NCBI RefSeq assembly: GCF_010974945.1
Contig: NZ_JAAIVB010000085.1
Coordinates: 1-64,000 of the forward strand
DNA from: Noviherbaspirillum galbum
GTDB lineage: Bacteria > Pseudomonadota > Gammaproteobacteria > Burkholderiales > Burkholderiaceae_D
Reading direction: 5' to 3'
Length of the DNA: 64,000 nucleotides
The notes below the pieces were generated by a model. It ran no database searches, was not told where the DNA came from, and saw only the letters and a program-made list of their open reading frames with translations. Each line of letters begins with the position of its first letter. Position 1 is the stretch's first letter. A program made the translations under genes and the position numbers. Below, piece by piece: positions 28,873 through 37,446 of this stretch.

Positions 28873-29649
28873 TCAGCGGCCCCGGAAGACCGGGCTGCGG
28901 TTTTCCGAGAATGCGCGGCGTCCTTCCAGCCGGTCTTCCGAGTCCCGCAACAGACCGAAAGCCTGCCGTTCCAGCTCCAGCCCGCTCGCGAGGGGAAGTT
29001 CGCGCCCGGTCAATGCCAGGCGCTTGACGGCCGTGACTGCCAGCGGCGCATTGGCCGCCATCGCCCTTGCCAGGCCGAGCGCCGTGTCTTCCAGGGCGGC
29101 CCGGGGCACCACCTTGCTGACCAGGCCAATCCGGAGCGCCTCGTCGGCGCCGATACGTTCGCCGGTCAGCAGCATCAGCATCGCGTCCGACTGGCCAACC
29201 GCGCGGATGAGTCGCTGTGTGCCGCCAGCGCCCGGAATGCTGCCCACGCGCACTTCCGGCAAGCCGAACTGCGCGTTTTCGGAGCAGATGCGGATATCGG
29301 CCAGCAGCGCCAGTTCCAGTCCGCCTCCAAGCGCATAGCCATTGATGGCTGCGATGACCGGCTTATCGATCTGGAGCGAGCCGAAGTTCAGCGGTTTGTT
29401 ACCGCCGCCATACATCTGGCTGGCCGCGCTGATGGCGGGCGGCATGGTTTTCTTGAGGTCCGCCCCGGTGCAGAAGGCGCGATCTCCCGCTCCCGTCAGG
29501 ACGAGGACGCGCACTTCCGGATCGCGCGCCAGTTCATCCCAGGTCTGCAGCAAGCGCTCGTTCAGCTCGGGGTCGATGGAATTCATGGCTTGCGGCCGGT
29601 TCAGGGTAACCAGCGCAATGCCGTCTTGGATCTTGGTAAGGATAGTCAT
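28873..29649 (-). CDS. Enoyl-CoA hydratase/isomerase family protein
   Basis: 258 residues. Crotonase fold with oxyanion-hole segments FCTGADLKK and AAINGYALGGGLELALLADIRI. The acid pair region GLPEVRVGSIPGAGGTQRL carries the usual hydratase glutamate (LPEV), although the second glutamate position differs. It would hydrate a 2-enoyl-CoA made by the CoA-transferase encoded 12 bp upstream. Last gene of a five-gene operon with its own terminator. Confidence 0.9.
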   Translation of the reverse strand: MTILTKIQDGIALVTLNRPQAMNSIDPELNERLLQTWDELARDPEVRVLVLTGAGDRAFCTGADLKKTMPPAISAASQMYGGGNKPLNFGSLQIDKPVIAAINGYALGGGLELALLADIRICSENAQFGLPEVRVGSIPGAGGTQRLIRAVGQSDAMLMLLTGERIGADEALRIGLVSKVVPRAALEDTALGLARAMAANAPLAVTAVKRLALTGRELPLASGLELERQAFGLLRDSEDRLEGRRAFSENRSPVFRGR

Positions 29650-29661
29650 GGATGCCTCGAT

Positions 29662-30846
29662 TCAGGTGGTTGCGGGGGCGAACATGGCCTCGATGGCCTC
29701 GCTCGACATGCCAAGGTCGGCGAGGACCTCTTTGGTGTGTTGCCCGATGGTGGGAGCGGCCCGGCGGGTACGAGGCCGTTCTCCGACGGCGTTGATCATG
29801 CTGCGCGGCATCGTCAATGTGCCGGCAACCGGATGCGTGACGGCCTCGGCCAGCGCCGCTTCGACGAAAGGCGCCGACTTCGCCGCTTCGGCGTAGTCGT
29901 TGATGGGGCCGCAGATGATGTCCACGGCTGCGAATCGCTCGAGCCAGAACGCCCGCGGTTGTGCGAGCATCTGCCTTTCGAGCTCCTGCAGAAGGGCGCC
30001 GCGATGCTTCAGCCGGCTCAGGTTGTCGGCGAAGCGCGGGTCGGTGGCGAGCGCGGGCGCGCCGATGACCTCGCACAATGCCACCCATCTTTCCGGATGA
30101 TAGGCGGCGACCATGATCCAGCCATCCGCACATCGCAGCGCTTCGTTCGGCGTCGAATAAGGCGCTGCATTCCCCTGCGGTCCCGGCACCTGGCCGTCCG
30201 CGAAGTAAGTGGCGAAATTGGTGTGTTGCAGGGCAATGGCGCTGGCGAACATGCTGGCCTCGACGTGCTGACCCAGGCCGGTTCGCTGCCTGTCCGCCAG
30301 AGCGGCCAGGACCGAGATCGTGGCAAGGTGACCCGTGATGAGGTCGATCACGGGGACGGGGACCTTGCACGGTTCGCCCCCCGGCGCGCCGGTGACGCTC
30401 ATGAGGCCGCTCACCGCCTGCAGCACCCCGTCGACACCCGGCAAATCCTTGGCGGCCCCATGCTGGCCGTATGCCGATACCGAGCAGTAGACGACCCGCG
30501 GATTGGACGCGGATACCGTGGCGTAGTCAAGCCCGAACCGCGCCATGACGCCCGGTCGGAAGCTTTCCACCACGACGTCGGCGCCGGCGGCCAGCTGCTG
30601 GGCGACCTGCCTGTGCTCCGGCCGCTTCAGGTCCAGCGCGATGCTTCGCTTGTTCCGGTTCAGCGCCAGGAAGGGAACGCCCTCGCCATTCACCCAGGGC
30701 GAGAGCGCCCGGCAGAGGTCGCCCGTCGGCGCCTCCACCTTCACGACGTCGGCGCCGAGGTCGGCCAGGCAAAGCGTGCAGGTGGGGCCGGCCATCACTT
30801 GCGTGAAGTCCACCACCTTCAATCCGTTCAATGCGTTTGCAAGCAT
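29662..30846 (-). CDS. CaiB/BaiF family CoA-transferase
   Basis: 394 residues with the family opening LKVVDFTQVMAGPTCTLCLADLGADVVKVE and ESFRPGVMARFGLDY. It activates an organic acid as a CoA thioester, feeding the hydratase, SDR and thiolase of the same operon. It is a distant paralogue of the CoA-transferase at 9656-10894; N-terminal motifs agree but the rest diverges, so the substrate probably differs. Confidence 0.88.
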   Translation of the reverse strand: MLANALNGLKVVDFTQVMAGPTCTLCLADLGADVVKVEAPTGDLCRALSPWVNGEGVPFLALNRNKRSIALDLKRPEHRQVAQQLAAGADVVVESFRPGVMARFGLDYATVSASNPRVVYCSVSAYGQHGAAKDLPGVDGVLQAVSGLMSVTGAPGGEPCKVPVPVIDLITGHLATISVLAALADRQRTGLGQHVEASMFASAIALQHTNFATYFADGQVPGPQGNAAPYSTPNEALRCADGWIMVAAYHPERWVALCEVIGAPALATDPRFADNLSRLKHRGALLQELERQMLAQPRAFWLERFAAVDIICGPINDYAEAAKSAPFVEAALAEAVTHPVAGTLTMPRSMINAVGERPRTRRAAPTIGQHTKEVLADLGMSSEAIEAMFAPATT

Positions 30847-30891
30847 GTGATTTTTGAAGCTGTTTGGTTGAACATGAACTTGCGACCTGTC

Positions 30892-31671
30892 CTAGACCGA
30901 CGGGCTGCTGAGGCTGCGTCCGCCGCAGACATAGAGCAGCTGGCCGGTCACGTAGCTGGAAGTCGGCTCGGCGAAGAAGCGGACCGCGCGCGCAATGTCT
31001 TCGGGCTGGCCGATGCGCTGCATCGGCACCGTCTTGTGCAGCCCTTGCCTTACTTCGTCGGTCAGCGTTGCGAACAGCGGCGTCTCGACGATGCCGGGAG
31101 CGATCGCGTTCACGGTAATGCCCTTGCGCGCGTATTCCAGCGCGAGGGAACGCGTCAGGCTGACGACGGCGCCTTTGGATGCGGAATAGGCCGCCTGGCC
31201 ACGGTTGCCCAGCCACGCGCGCGAGCTGATGTTGATGATGCGTCCGAACCCGGCTTCCGCCATGTGCGCGAGAACGGCCTTCGAGCAGATGAACTGGGAA
31301 TCCAGGTTGACTTCGATGACGCGTTTCCAGAAGCCCAGGTCCATCTTGGAAACAAGCTTGTCGCCGCCGATGCCTGCATTGTTGACGAGGATGTCGATGC
31401 GGCCATGGGAGCCCACGATGCGGGCGACCGTCGCTTCAACCTGTTCCACGGAGCTGACATCCACGAAATGGGTCTCGACGGCGGCGCCCTCGCCAGAAAG
31501 CGCGTCCTTTGCCTCGCGCAGTGCGGCTTCGTCGAAGTCCCACAGCGCAATCCGGGAGCCCGCCCGGGCGAGTTCGCGTGCGATGCCGAGGCCGATGCCT
31601 TTCGCGCCGCCCGTGACGACGGCGACGAGGCCATCCAGGCTTGCAGGGGAGGAGAGGGTGGTTTGGTTCAT
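30892..31671 (-). CDS. SDR family oxidoreductase (3-hydroxyacyl-CoA dehydrogenase-like)
   Basis: 259 residues from the ATG at 31671. NAD(P)-binding TGGAKGIGLGIA, NNAG motif (LVNNAGIGG), catalytic Ser-Tyr-Lys (ISSRAWLGNRGQAAYSASKGA) and the FabG-like end VTGQLLYVCGG. Within this operon it probably oxidises the 3-hydroxyacyl-CoA produced by the hydratase. Family members vary in substrate. Confidence 0.9.
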   Translation of the reverse strand: MNQTTLSSPASLDGLVAVVTGGAKGIGLGIARELARAGSRIALWDFDEAALREAKDALSGEGAAVETHFVDVSSVEQVEATVARIVGSHGRIDILVNNAGIGGDKLVSKMDLGFWKRVIEVNLDSQFICSKAVLAHMAEAGFGRIINISSRAWLGNRGQAAYSASKGAVVSLTRSLALEYARKGITVNAIAPGIVETPLFATLTDEVRQGLHKTVPMQRIGQPEDIARAVRFFAEPTSSYVTGQLLYVCGGRSLSSPSV

Positions 31672-31682
31672 GTCGATTCCGA

Positions 31683-32819
31683 TCAAAGTGAAAGAATGTG
31701 GATGGAGCAGGCCGCGTGGTCCACGCCCCAGATGCCGCCGCCGGTTACCTGGGTAAGGCCGATCCGTGCGCCATTCACCTGCCGTGCGCCGGCGCGTCCC
31801 TGGAGCTGTTCGCATACTTCTACGATCTGGGCCACGCCGGTCGCCCCGGGTGGGTGTCCCTTGGCCAGCAGTCCGCCGCTGGGGTTGACGGGGACCCGTC
31901 CGCCCAGCGCGGTGGCGCCGCTCTCCAGCAGGCGGGCCGCGTCGCCACGCGCGCACAATCCAAGTGCTTCGTAGTAGAGGAGTTCGGAGATGGTGAAGGC
32001 ATCATGGACCTCGAGCAGACTCAGGTCGCCCGGACCAACGCCCGCCTGCTCGTATGCCAGGCGTGCGGCGCGGGCCGTGATCTCGGCTTCCGTCATGTCC
32101 ACCGGCGCCGTTTCAAAGATACCGGATTGCACCACCGAGGCCAGGACACGCACCGGCTTTGCCGTGCCCCGGGAGGGCCTGGTGCTCAGGACGAGAGCGG
32201 CCGCTCCGTCCACGACGGCCGGGCAGCACTGGAGCAGTGTCAGTGGCTCGGCCACCGGGCGCGAGGCAAGGATTTCCTCCCGAGTGGCAAGCTTCGCAAA
32301 CTTGGCGATCGGATTCAGCAAGCCATGCTTGCGGTTCTTGACGGAGATGTCGGCCAGCGTCTCCGGCCTGACGTCATGATCTTGCATGTAGCGCCTCGCG
32401 CGCATGGCGTACAAGGCGGGCATGATCATGCCGCGCTTGTTGTTCCAGTCCCGCTGGCCCAGGGGAAGCGGACCGCCTCCGAGACTGCTCAGGTGATCCA
32501 TGCCGAAAACGAGCACCGTGTCGTACTGCCCGGCCTTGAGCGCCTGCAGCGCCAGGTTCAATGCGGTCGCGCCGCCGGAACAGGCATTGTCCACGTTGTA
32601 CACCGCGCCACCGGCCGCGTGCAATTCGCGCAATACCCGCTGTCCGGGCAGCATCGCGCCAAACACGTTGCCGCAGTAAAACGCCTGGATGTCGGAGATC
32701 GCGAGGCCCGCATCGCTCAGGGCGTCGAGGATGGCGGATTGGGCCATCGATTCTTCGGTCAGTTCGGGAAAGCGGCCGAAATCGGTGATGCCGACGCCGG
32801 TAATCATGGGTTGCTTCAT
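31683..32819 (-). CDS. Thiolase family protein (lipid-transfer/SCP-x type)
   Basis: 378 residues. Catalytic Cys in NACSGGATAL, His in LEVHDAFT and the NPSGGLLAKGHPPGATG segment are present. It belongs to the short thiolase group paired with DUF35 proteins, where the two form a complex. The DUF35 gene is 3 bp upstream. It would cleave the 3-ketoacyl-CoA made by the SDR. The C-terminal GGGIWGVDHAACSIHIL is typical. Confidence 0.9.
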   Translation of the reverse strand: MKQPMITGVGITDFGRFPELTEESMAQSAILDALSDAGLAISDIQAFYCGNVFGAMLPGQRVLRELHAAGGAVYNVDNACSGGATALNLALQALKAGQYDTVLVFGMDHLSSLGGGPLPLGQRDWNNKRGMIMPALYAMRARRYMQDHDVRPETLADISVKNRKHGLLNPIAKFAKLATREEILASRPVAEPLTLLQCCPAVVDGAAALVLSTRPSRGTAKPVRVLASVVQSGIFETAPVDMTEAEITARAARLAYEQAGVGPGDLSLLEVHDAFTISELLYYEALGLCARGDAARLLESGATALGGRVPVNPSGGLLAKGHPPGATGVAQIVEVCEQLQGRAGARQVNGARIGLTQVTGGGIWGVDHAACSIHILSL

Positions 32820-32822
32820 GCG

Positions 32823-33179
32823 TTACTCCTGAAAGGCATAATCGGGTGTGCCGTCCTGCAGCGCAAAAGGGACGACCCTGACGCGGCTGCCGAGCGCCGG
32901 CGGCTGTCCATCGAAGAGCAAGCGTCCGAACGCGCGCACGCCAGGCTCGAAATCGACCATGGCCAGGCCATAGGGCGGTTTGTCCTTGCTCGCATGTACG
33001 ACGGTATAGCTGTACAGGTGCCCGGACGGGCCGAGTTCGACCTCCGCGGGGCGCTGGTCGCCGTGCAGGAATTCGACGGGAGGAAACTGCGCGGGCGCGC
33101 CCGCAAGTTGCGTGGCAACGAGCACCATGCCGCGGGGAGTTTCGCGGAAATGCGGCCCCATCCATTTACTGATCTTCAT
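32823..33179 (-). CDS. DUF35 OB-fold protein lacking the zinc-ribbon cysteines
   Basis: 118 residues from the ATG at 33179 (GGAGAACACG precedes it). The OB-fold part (LYSYTVVHASKDKPPYGLAMVDFEPGVR, and SRVRVVPF) matches DUF35 partners of thiolases. The N-terminal half normally carries a CxxC-CxxC zinc ribbon, but this protein contains no cysteine; the region reads ATQLAGAPAQFPPVEFL. First gene of the leftward operon. Confidence 0.8.
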   Translation of the reverse strand: MKISKWMGPHFRETPRGMVLVATQLAGAPAQFPPVEFLHGDQRPAEVELGPSGHLYSYTVVHASKDKPPYGLAMVDFEPGVRAFGRLLFDGQPPALGSRVRVVPFALQDGTPDYAFQE

Positions 33180-33406
33180 CGTGTTCTCCAATTCAAGCCA
33201 TGCCGGCCATGACGGCTAGTTTCCCGTTCCGTCACCCTCATGTCATTGGAGTTCTGCTCATGATTGTTTAGGGATACTTAAGTGTGCCGGGACCGTTTAG
33301 CTTTGCTAAAGCAAGCGCAGCCGAATTGAAGAGACGGGTAAGCGGTCCGCGCGCATACTCCAGTGACGTCGCACCCATTCCCTTCCTGAAAGGACATTCC
33401 GACGCC

Positions 33407-34546
33407 ATGAAAGAACAAATACGCGTACCAGTCGTCCTCATGCGTGGCGGCACGAGCAAGGCCGTCTTTCTTGCGCAAAAAGACGTGCCCGCGGACCTGC
33501 AAGTCCGGCACCGCTTTCTGCTCGCCCTCTTCGGCAGTCCCGACATTCGCCAGATCGACGGGCTGGGAGGCGCGGACATCCTGACCAGCAAGTGCGCGAT
33601 CATCGGGCCGCCGACGCATCCCGACGCGGACATCGACTACACCTTCACGCAGATCGGCATCGATCAACCGACCGTGAGCTATGAAATCGTCTGTGGGAAT
33701 ATCTCGTCGGCGACTGCTGTCTACGCGCTGCAGGAAAAGCTCGTGCCGGTGCAGGAACCGATCACCACCGTTCGCGTGCACAATACGAACACGGGAAAGA
33801 TCCTGCGCATGAAGGTGCAATGCGCCGATGGCGAGCCGCTGGTGGAAGGCGACTGCGAGGTGGACGGCGTGCCCGGCACGGGTGCCGAGGTTGCCCTCGA
33901 TTATTCAGGGACGAGCGGCGGCGCCACGGGCAGGCTGCTGCCAACCGGGCAGGCCCAGGACAAGGTCCATGTGCCTCGGCTTGGCAGGGAGGTTTCCGTC
34001 TCCATCGTGGACGTGGGCACGGTATGCGTGTTCATCCGCGCCGCCGACCTGGGCGTGACGGGCACCGAACTTCCCGGGCGGCTGGATCCGGACATCCACG
34101 ACATTGCGGAGGAGATCCGTCGCTGGGCGGCCGAGCGATGCAAGCTGGATGCCGCGCTCACCCCTTTCCAGATCCTCATCGGCCCGCCGCAGGATTATCA
34201 AAACAATGCCGGCGATCGCGTTGTCAAGGCATCGGAGGTCGATCTCGTCGCCCGCATGGTGATCAAGGACGGCGTGATGCACAAAGCATTTCCGGGCGGT
34301 GGATCGGTCTGCCTGTCGGTTGCCGCGCAGATCCCGGGCACCATCCCGGCCGAGGCGCGCGGAAGGCACGCCAGCCCGGCGCGGATCCGCATCGGTCACC
34401 CCAGCGGCGTGCTTGGCATCTATGCGCACGTCGAGCAGGCGGCGGAAGGCGAATGGACCGTACGCGAGGTTCACTTCACGCGCACCGCCAGGCGGCTCTT
34501 CGATGGAACCGCCTACATCCGGCGTCGGCTCCTTGAAGAGAACTGA
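33407..34546 (+). CDS. PrpF family isomerase
   Basis: 379 residues from the ATG at 33407. The opening VPVVLMRGGTSKAVFL and GLGGADILTSKCAII, then CGNISSATAVYAL and PGGGSVCLSVAAQIPGT, are PrpF/4-oxalomesaconate tautomerase/methylitaconate isomerase hallmarks (diaminopimelate-epimerase fold). Such enzymes shift a double bond in unsaturated di- or tricarboxylic acids without cofactor. Divergent from the DUF35-thiolase operon and followed by an SDR. The substrate is unknown. Confidence 0.88.
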   Translation: MKEQIRVPVVLMRGGTSKAVFLAQKDVPADLQVRHRFLLALFGSPDIRQIDGLGGADILTSKCAIIGPPTHPDADIDYTFTQIGIDQPTVSYEIVCGNISSATAVYALQEKLVPVQEPITTVRVHNTNTGKILRMKVQCADGEPLVEGDCEVDGVPGTGAEVALDYSGTSGGATGRLLPTGQAQDKVHVPRLGREVSVSIVDVGTVCVFIRAADLGVTGTELPGRLDPDIHDIAEEIRRWAAERCKLDAALTPFQILIGPPQDYQNNAGDRVVKASEVDLVARMVIKDGVMHKAFPGGGSVCLSVAAQIPGTIPAEARGRHASPARIRIGHPSGVLGIYAHVEQAAEGEWTVREVHFTRTARRLFDGTAYIRRRLLEEN

Positions 34547-34571
34547 TTTCATTCTTGAAGAGAAATTCGAC

Positions 34572-35351
34572 ATGAACACGCAACATCTGTTTTCCTTGCA
34601 GGGCCGCACCGCGCTCATCACCGGTGGGTCGCGCGGCATCGGCCGCATGATTGCCGAAGGCTTTCTCGCCCAGGGTGCGCGCGTCTACATCAGCGCGCGC
34701 AAAGCCGCGGCTTGCGACCAGACGGCGGAGGAATTGAAACGGCATGGGCACTGCGTCTCCCTGCCTTGCGACGTATCCACGCCGGATGGCTGCCAGGAGC
34801 TGGCTTCGGCCTACGGCAGGAACGAAACGAGCCTGGACATCCTGGTCAACAATGCCGGTGCCGCCTGGGGCGAAGACTTCGACCAGTTTCCCGAGAGCGG
34901 GTGGGACAAGGTACTGGACCTGAACCTGAAAACGCCTTTCTTCCTGACGAAGTCTCTCTCCGTGCCATTGCGGGCAGCCGCCAGAAACCATGTCGGCAAG
35001 ATCATCAATATTGCATCGATCGATGGCATCGGGCTCAACCCCCAGGAGAATTATTCCTATGTTGCCAGCAAGGCGGGTCTGATCCACCTGACGCGCCGCA
35101 TGGCATTGCGATTCGCCAGGGACAACATCGCAGTCACCGCCATCGCGCCTGGCGCCTTCGCTTCGGAGATGAACCGCAATGCGCGCGACAACGCCGACGA
35201 GTTGTCCAGGCATATTCCTGCGGGACGTATCGGCACGGCGGAAGACATGGCCGGCGCAGCGATCTTCCTGGCTTCGCGCGCCGGGGATTACGTGACGGGA
35301 TCGACGCTGGTCGTCGACGGTGGCGTCACACACGCCCGGTCCTACAGGTGA
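34572..35351 (+). CDS. SDR family oxidoreductase
   Basis: 259 residues from the ATG at 34572, 25 bp after the PrpF stop. TGGSRGIGRMIAEGF binds the cofactor. ILVNNAGAAWGEDF and the Ser/Tyr/Lys triad (NIASIDGIGLNPQENYSYVASKAG) are intact. It resembles RhlG/gluconate-5-dehydrogenase-like SDRs. It probably works with PrpF in the same short rightward operon. Confidence 0.88.
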   Translation: MNTQHLFSLQGRTALITGGSRGIGRMIAEGFLAQGARVYISARKAAACDQTAEELKRHGHCVSLPCDVSTPDGCQELASAYGRNETSLDILVNNAGAAWGEDFDQFPESGWDKVLDLNLKTPFFLTKSLSVPLRAAARNHVGKIINIASIDGIGLNPQENYSYVASKAGLIHLTRRMALRFARDNIAVTAIAPGAFASEMNRNARDNADELSRHIPAGRIGTAEDMAGAAIFLASRAGDYVTGSTLVVDGGVTHARSYR

Positions 35352-35677
35352 ACACGAACGGACATCGGTCCCGATGCCGAATTTGAACCAATGAAAACGA
35401 CTTTACCAATCCGGCATGCCGGCAGGGAAGGGCAAGGCCCCATTGCGAAGGAAGCCATCCGCAACTGGTTGTTTGTTCGAAGCAAGATCCGGATGCCGCT
35501 GCCTGACCTCGAGCGACTCAGGGCCGATATTGAAACCTGTGCGCAACTGGCGTCAATCGGGGATGGTCGATTGTGCGCCATGGACTCGGGTATGGAATAA
35601 AACGCTTGGAAGACAAGCCCGCGTGCACGCGATGTAAGACAGCATCTCTCCTCCTCGTCCGCAATCGGCGAGACTTC
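35352..35677. other. Intergenic, no confident gene
   Basis: A 69-residue frame at 35391-35600 has no ribosome site or family match and is not called. The region ends in a terminator and a dispersed repeat. Confidence 0.4.
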
Positions 35678-35706
35678 GGCTCGTTTCGCGACGAGCCATT
35701 TTTTTC
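35678..35706 (+). terminator. Rho-independent terminator after the PrpF-SDR operon
   Basis: Stem GGCTCGT / ACGAGCC (35678-35684, 35691-35697) with loop TTCGCG, followed by ATTTTTTTC. About 330 bp beyond the SDR stop. Confidence 0.8.
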
Positions 35707-35711
35707 TTTTC

Positions 35712-35848
35712 TAAGCAGATCTACAGAAGTTTTTTGACATGACCGCATGCTTTCAAACCACCTCTGTCATCCCGCCTGCGCGGGGATGACAGAGCACGAT
35801 CAATGGTGTTTAAGCTAATTCAAAGGACTTTCAAGCACCCGCTTGGAA
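35712..35848 (+). repeat. Dispersed intergenic repeat, copy 2 (left flank of the picolinate island)
   Basis: 137 bp that aligns end to end with 54577-54713 in the same orientation and, for its core, with 20508-20615 inverted. Shared landmarks are TAAGCAG at the left end, GACATGACCGCATGC, the central palindrome around CGCCTGCGCGGGGATGACAG, GATCAATGGTGTT and CAAGCACCCGCTTGGAA at the right end. Confidence 0.85.
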
Positions 35849-35906
35849 AACGTTTTCGAATTCGGGACGCCGCCGGTGAAAGCGGCAGTGGCGCATCCGG
35901 AAACGA

Positions 35907-36458
35907 TCATTCCCGGGTATTCATTTTTTCATGCGCATCGACCAGCTGGGTCAACAGTTTCATGAAGACAGCGCGCTCTTCCGGGGTCAATGGCTCAAGC
36001 AGAAGCTCCTGCGAACGGGCGATGCTTTCCTGCAAATCGTTGATTAGCCTGAGCCCCTGCTTCGTGATGACCGATAGCCTGGAGCGACGGTCATCCGGAT
36101 TCACCCGCGTTTCAACCAGGCCCTTGTCGCCCAGCCGTTTAAGTACTTCGGCCGTCGTGGTGCGGTCCAGCGCGAGCTCCCGGCCGATTGCTTTCTGATC
36201 GAGCCAGGGATTCATCGACAGGGCAGTGAGCATGCCGACCTGAAGCGGGGTAATGCTCTCCGACTTGCACAGGTCAAAGAAGATTGCCTGGCCGATCTGT
36301 GTCAGCCGGCGGATGAGGAAGCCGGGGCGGCCCCACATCACTTGGCGCAGGGGGTTAAATGGAGGCGAAGCCGAAGGGGTGGGAGTTGGGGCTGGGGAAG
36401 GGGTGGCCGGCGCGCTTGATACGCTTTTTTTTTGAACGGGTTCGCGCTTTTTTGCCAT
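35907..36458 (-). CDS. picR: MarR family regulator, PicR-like
   Basis: 183 residues from the ATG at 36458 (a GTG start at 36488 is possible). A Pro/Ala/Ser-rich N-terminal tail of about 35 residues precedes a MarR winged helix: ITPLQVGMLTALSMNPWLDQKAIGRELALDRTTTAEVLKRL and wing DKGLVETRVNPDDRRSRLS. It is the last gene of the leftward picolinate operon, 85 bp after the deformylase. Described picolinate clusters are repressed by a MarR protein. A weak match to the shared operator motif lies just upstream (36477-36491), hinting at autoregulation. Confidence 0.85.
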   Translation of the reverse strand: MAKKREPVQKKSVSSAPATPSPAPTPTPSASPPFNPLRQVMWGRPGFLIRRLTQIGQAIFFDLCKSESITPLQVGMLTALSMNPWLDQKAIGRELALDRTTTAEVLKRLGDKGLVETRVNPDDRRSRLSVITKQGLRLINDLQESIARSQELLLEPLTPEERAVFMKLLTQLVDAHEKMNTRE

Positions 36459-36543
36459 CTCGGATCGCCGATTTTGTCGTATGTTCACTGATTGTACCAG
36501 CTTGTTCCAGCCACTGGCGCGGTATAAAAGACCGACCGGATCG

Positions 36544-37356
36544 TCAGCGATCGAGCAGGTCGACCCTCAGGAAGTCACCGAGAAGGCGGAAGAATTCCTT
36601 CTCGTCATCCCAGGGAATCATGTGCCCCGTGCCGGCAGCGACGCACTGTGCGAGGCCGGGGGCAAGCGTCCTGAATTCCGCCAGGTCTTCCGGCCGCATG
36701 ACGTCGCCGCGCCCGGCTGCCATCAAGAGTCCCGGCGTGCGCAGCCTGGGCAGATCCGAATGGATGTCGTCGTCATGGAATCCGAGATGTGCTTGCGTGA
36801 TGGCGTCTTCATTGCAGGTGTGCAGCCATTCGGCGCGCAGGCGCAATTGTTCCTCGGTCCAGGTAGGCGCGAACGGACGGAGCGCTTCCGCGGTCGTGCC
36901 CTGGATCGCGAGCCGGATCGAGTCGATATACCAGGAAAGCGGATAAGGATAGGGCCGGCGGCCCGGGCCCGAAACCGGAGGATCGATCAGCAGCAATTCT
37001 CCGATGCGTTCCGCATCGCGTGCCGCCGCCCGGATGGCGACGCGGGCGCCCATGGAGTGGCCTAGCAGCGTTACGGACGACCACTCCTGCGCCTCCAGCA
37101 AACCGAGCACATCCGCTGCCATTGCGTCCAGCGTTGCCACCATGCCGGGTTCGCTGTAGGAGAGCCCCCGGCCGCGGAAGTCGAGGATATGGACGTCGAA
37201 GTGGCGCGCCAACCGGGCACCGACGAAACCCCAGGTAATGGCCGGGCTGGTGATGCCCGGCAGCAGAAGCAGGCGCGGTCCGTTCCCCGCATAGTGCATC
37301 AGGTGCAGGCGCACCCCGTTGGCGCGCACGTGGTAGCCGTAAGGCAGTGAATTCAT
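36544..37356 (-). CDS. picE: N-formylmaleamate deformylase (PicE/NicD), alpha/beta hydrolase
   Basis: 270 residues from the ATG at 37356 (GGAGATCCACC precedes it). Alpha/beta hydrolase closely recalling NicD of nicotinate degraders: PRLLLLPGITSPAITWGFV, nucleophile LLGHSMGARVAIR, LLIDPPVSGPGRRPYP, RAEWLHTC and the catalytic His in GHMIPWDD. It hydrolyses N-formylmaleamate to maleamate and formate, the step after ring opening of 2,5-dihydroxypyridine. NicX and NicF homologues lie in the opposite arm of the island, which confirms the pathway. Confidence 0.9.
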   Translation of the reverse strand: MNSLPYGYHVRANGVRLHLMHYAGNGPRLLLLPGITSPAITWGFVGARLARHFDVHILDFRGRGLSYSEPGMVATLDAMAADVLGLLEAQEWSSVTLLGHSMGARVAIRAAARDAERIGELLLIDPPVSGPGRRPYPYPLSWYIDSIRLAIQGTTAEALRPFAPTWTEEQLRLRAEWLHTCNEDAITQAHLGFHDDDIHSDLPRLRTPGLLMAAGRGDVMRPEDLAEFRTLAPGLAQCVAAGTGHMIPWDDEKEFFRLLGDFLRVDLLDR

Positions 37357-37446
37357 GGTGGATCTCCGAAAAATAGGAACAGGCGGACGAGACGATGGCA
37401 TTCCAGGCGCCCCGGCATGGCTGCTCTCATGCCGGGGTGAGCCGTG

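Noticed and set aside
28735-31974. 1079-codon open frame on the plus strand opposite the CoA-transferase, SDR and hydratase genes
   Set aside because: It is antisense to four genes with clear family motifs, and its translation is rich in Arg, Gly, His and Gln, the usual shadow of high-GC coding DNA.
33296-33310. Inverted repeat TTTAGC-TTT-GCTAAA in the PrpF/DUF35 divergent region
   Set aside because: Could be an operator, but short, AT-rich and without a second copy or a linked regulator.
35391-35600. 69-residue open frame after the SDR gene
   Set aside because: No ribosome site, no recognisable family, and it sits between a gene end and a terminator.
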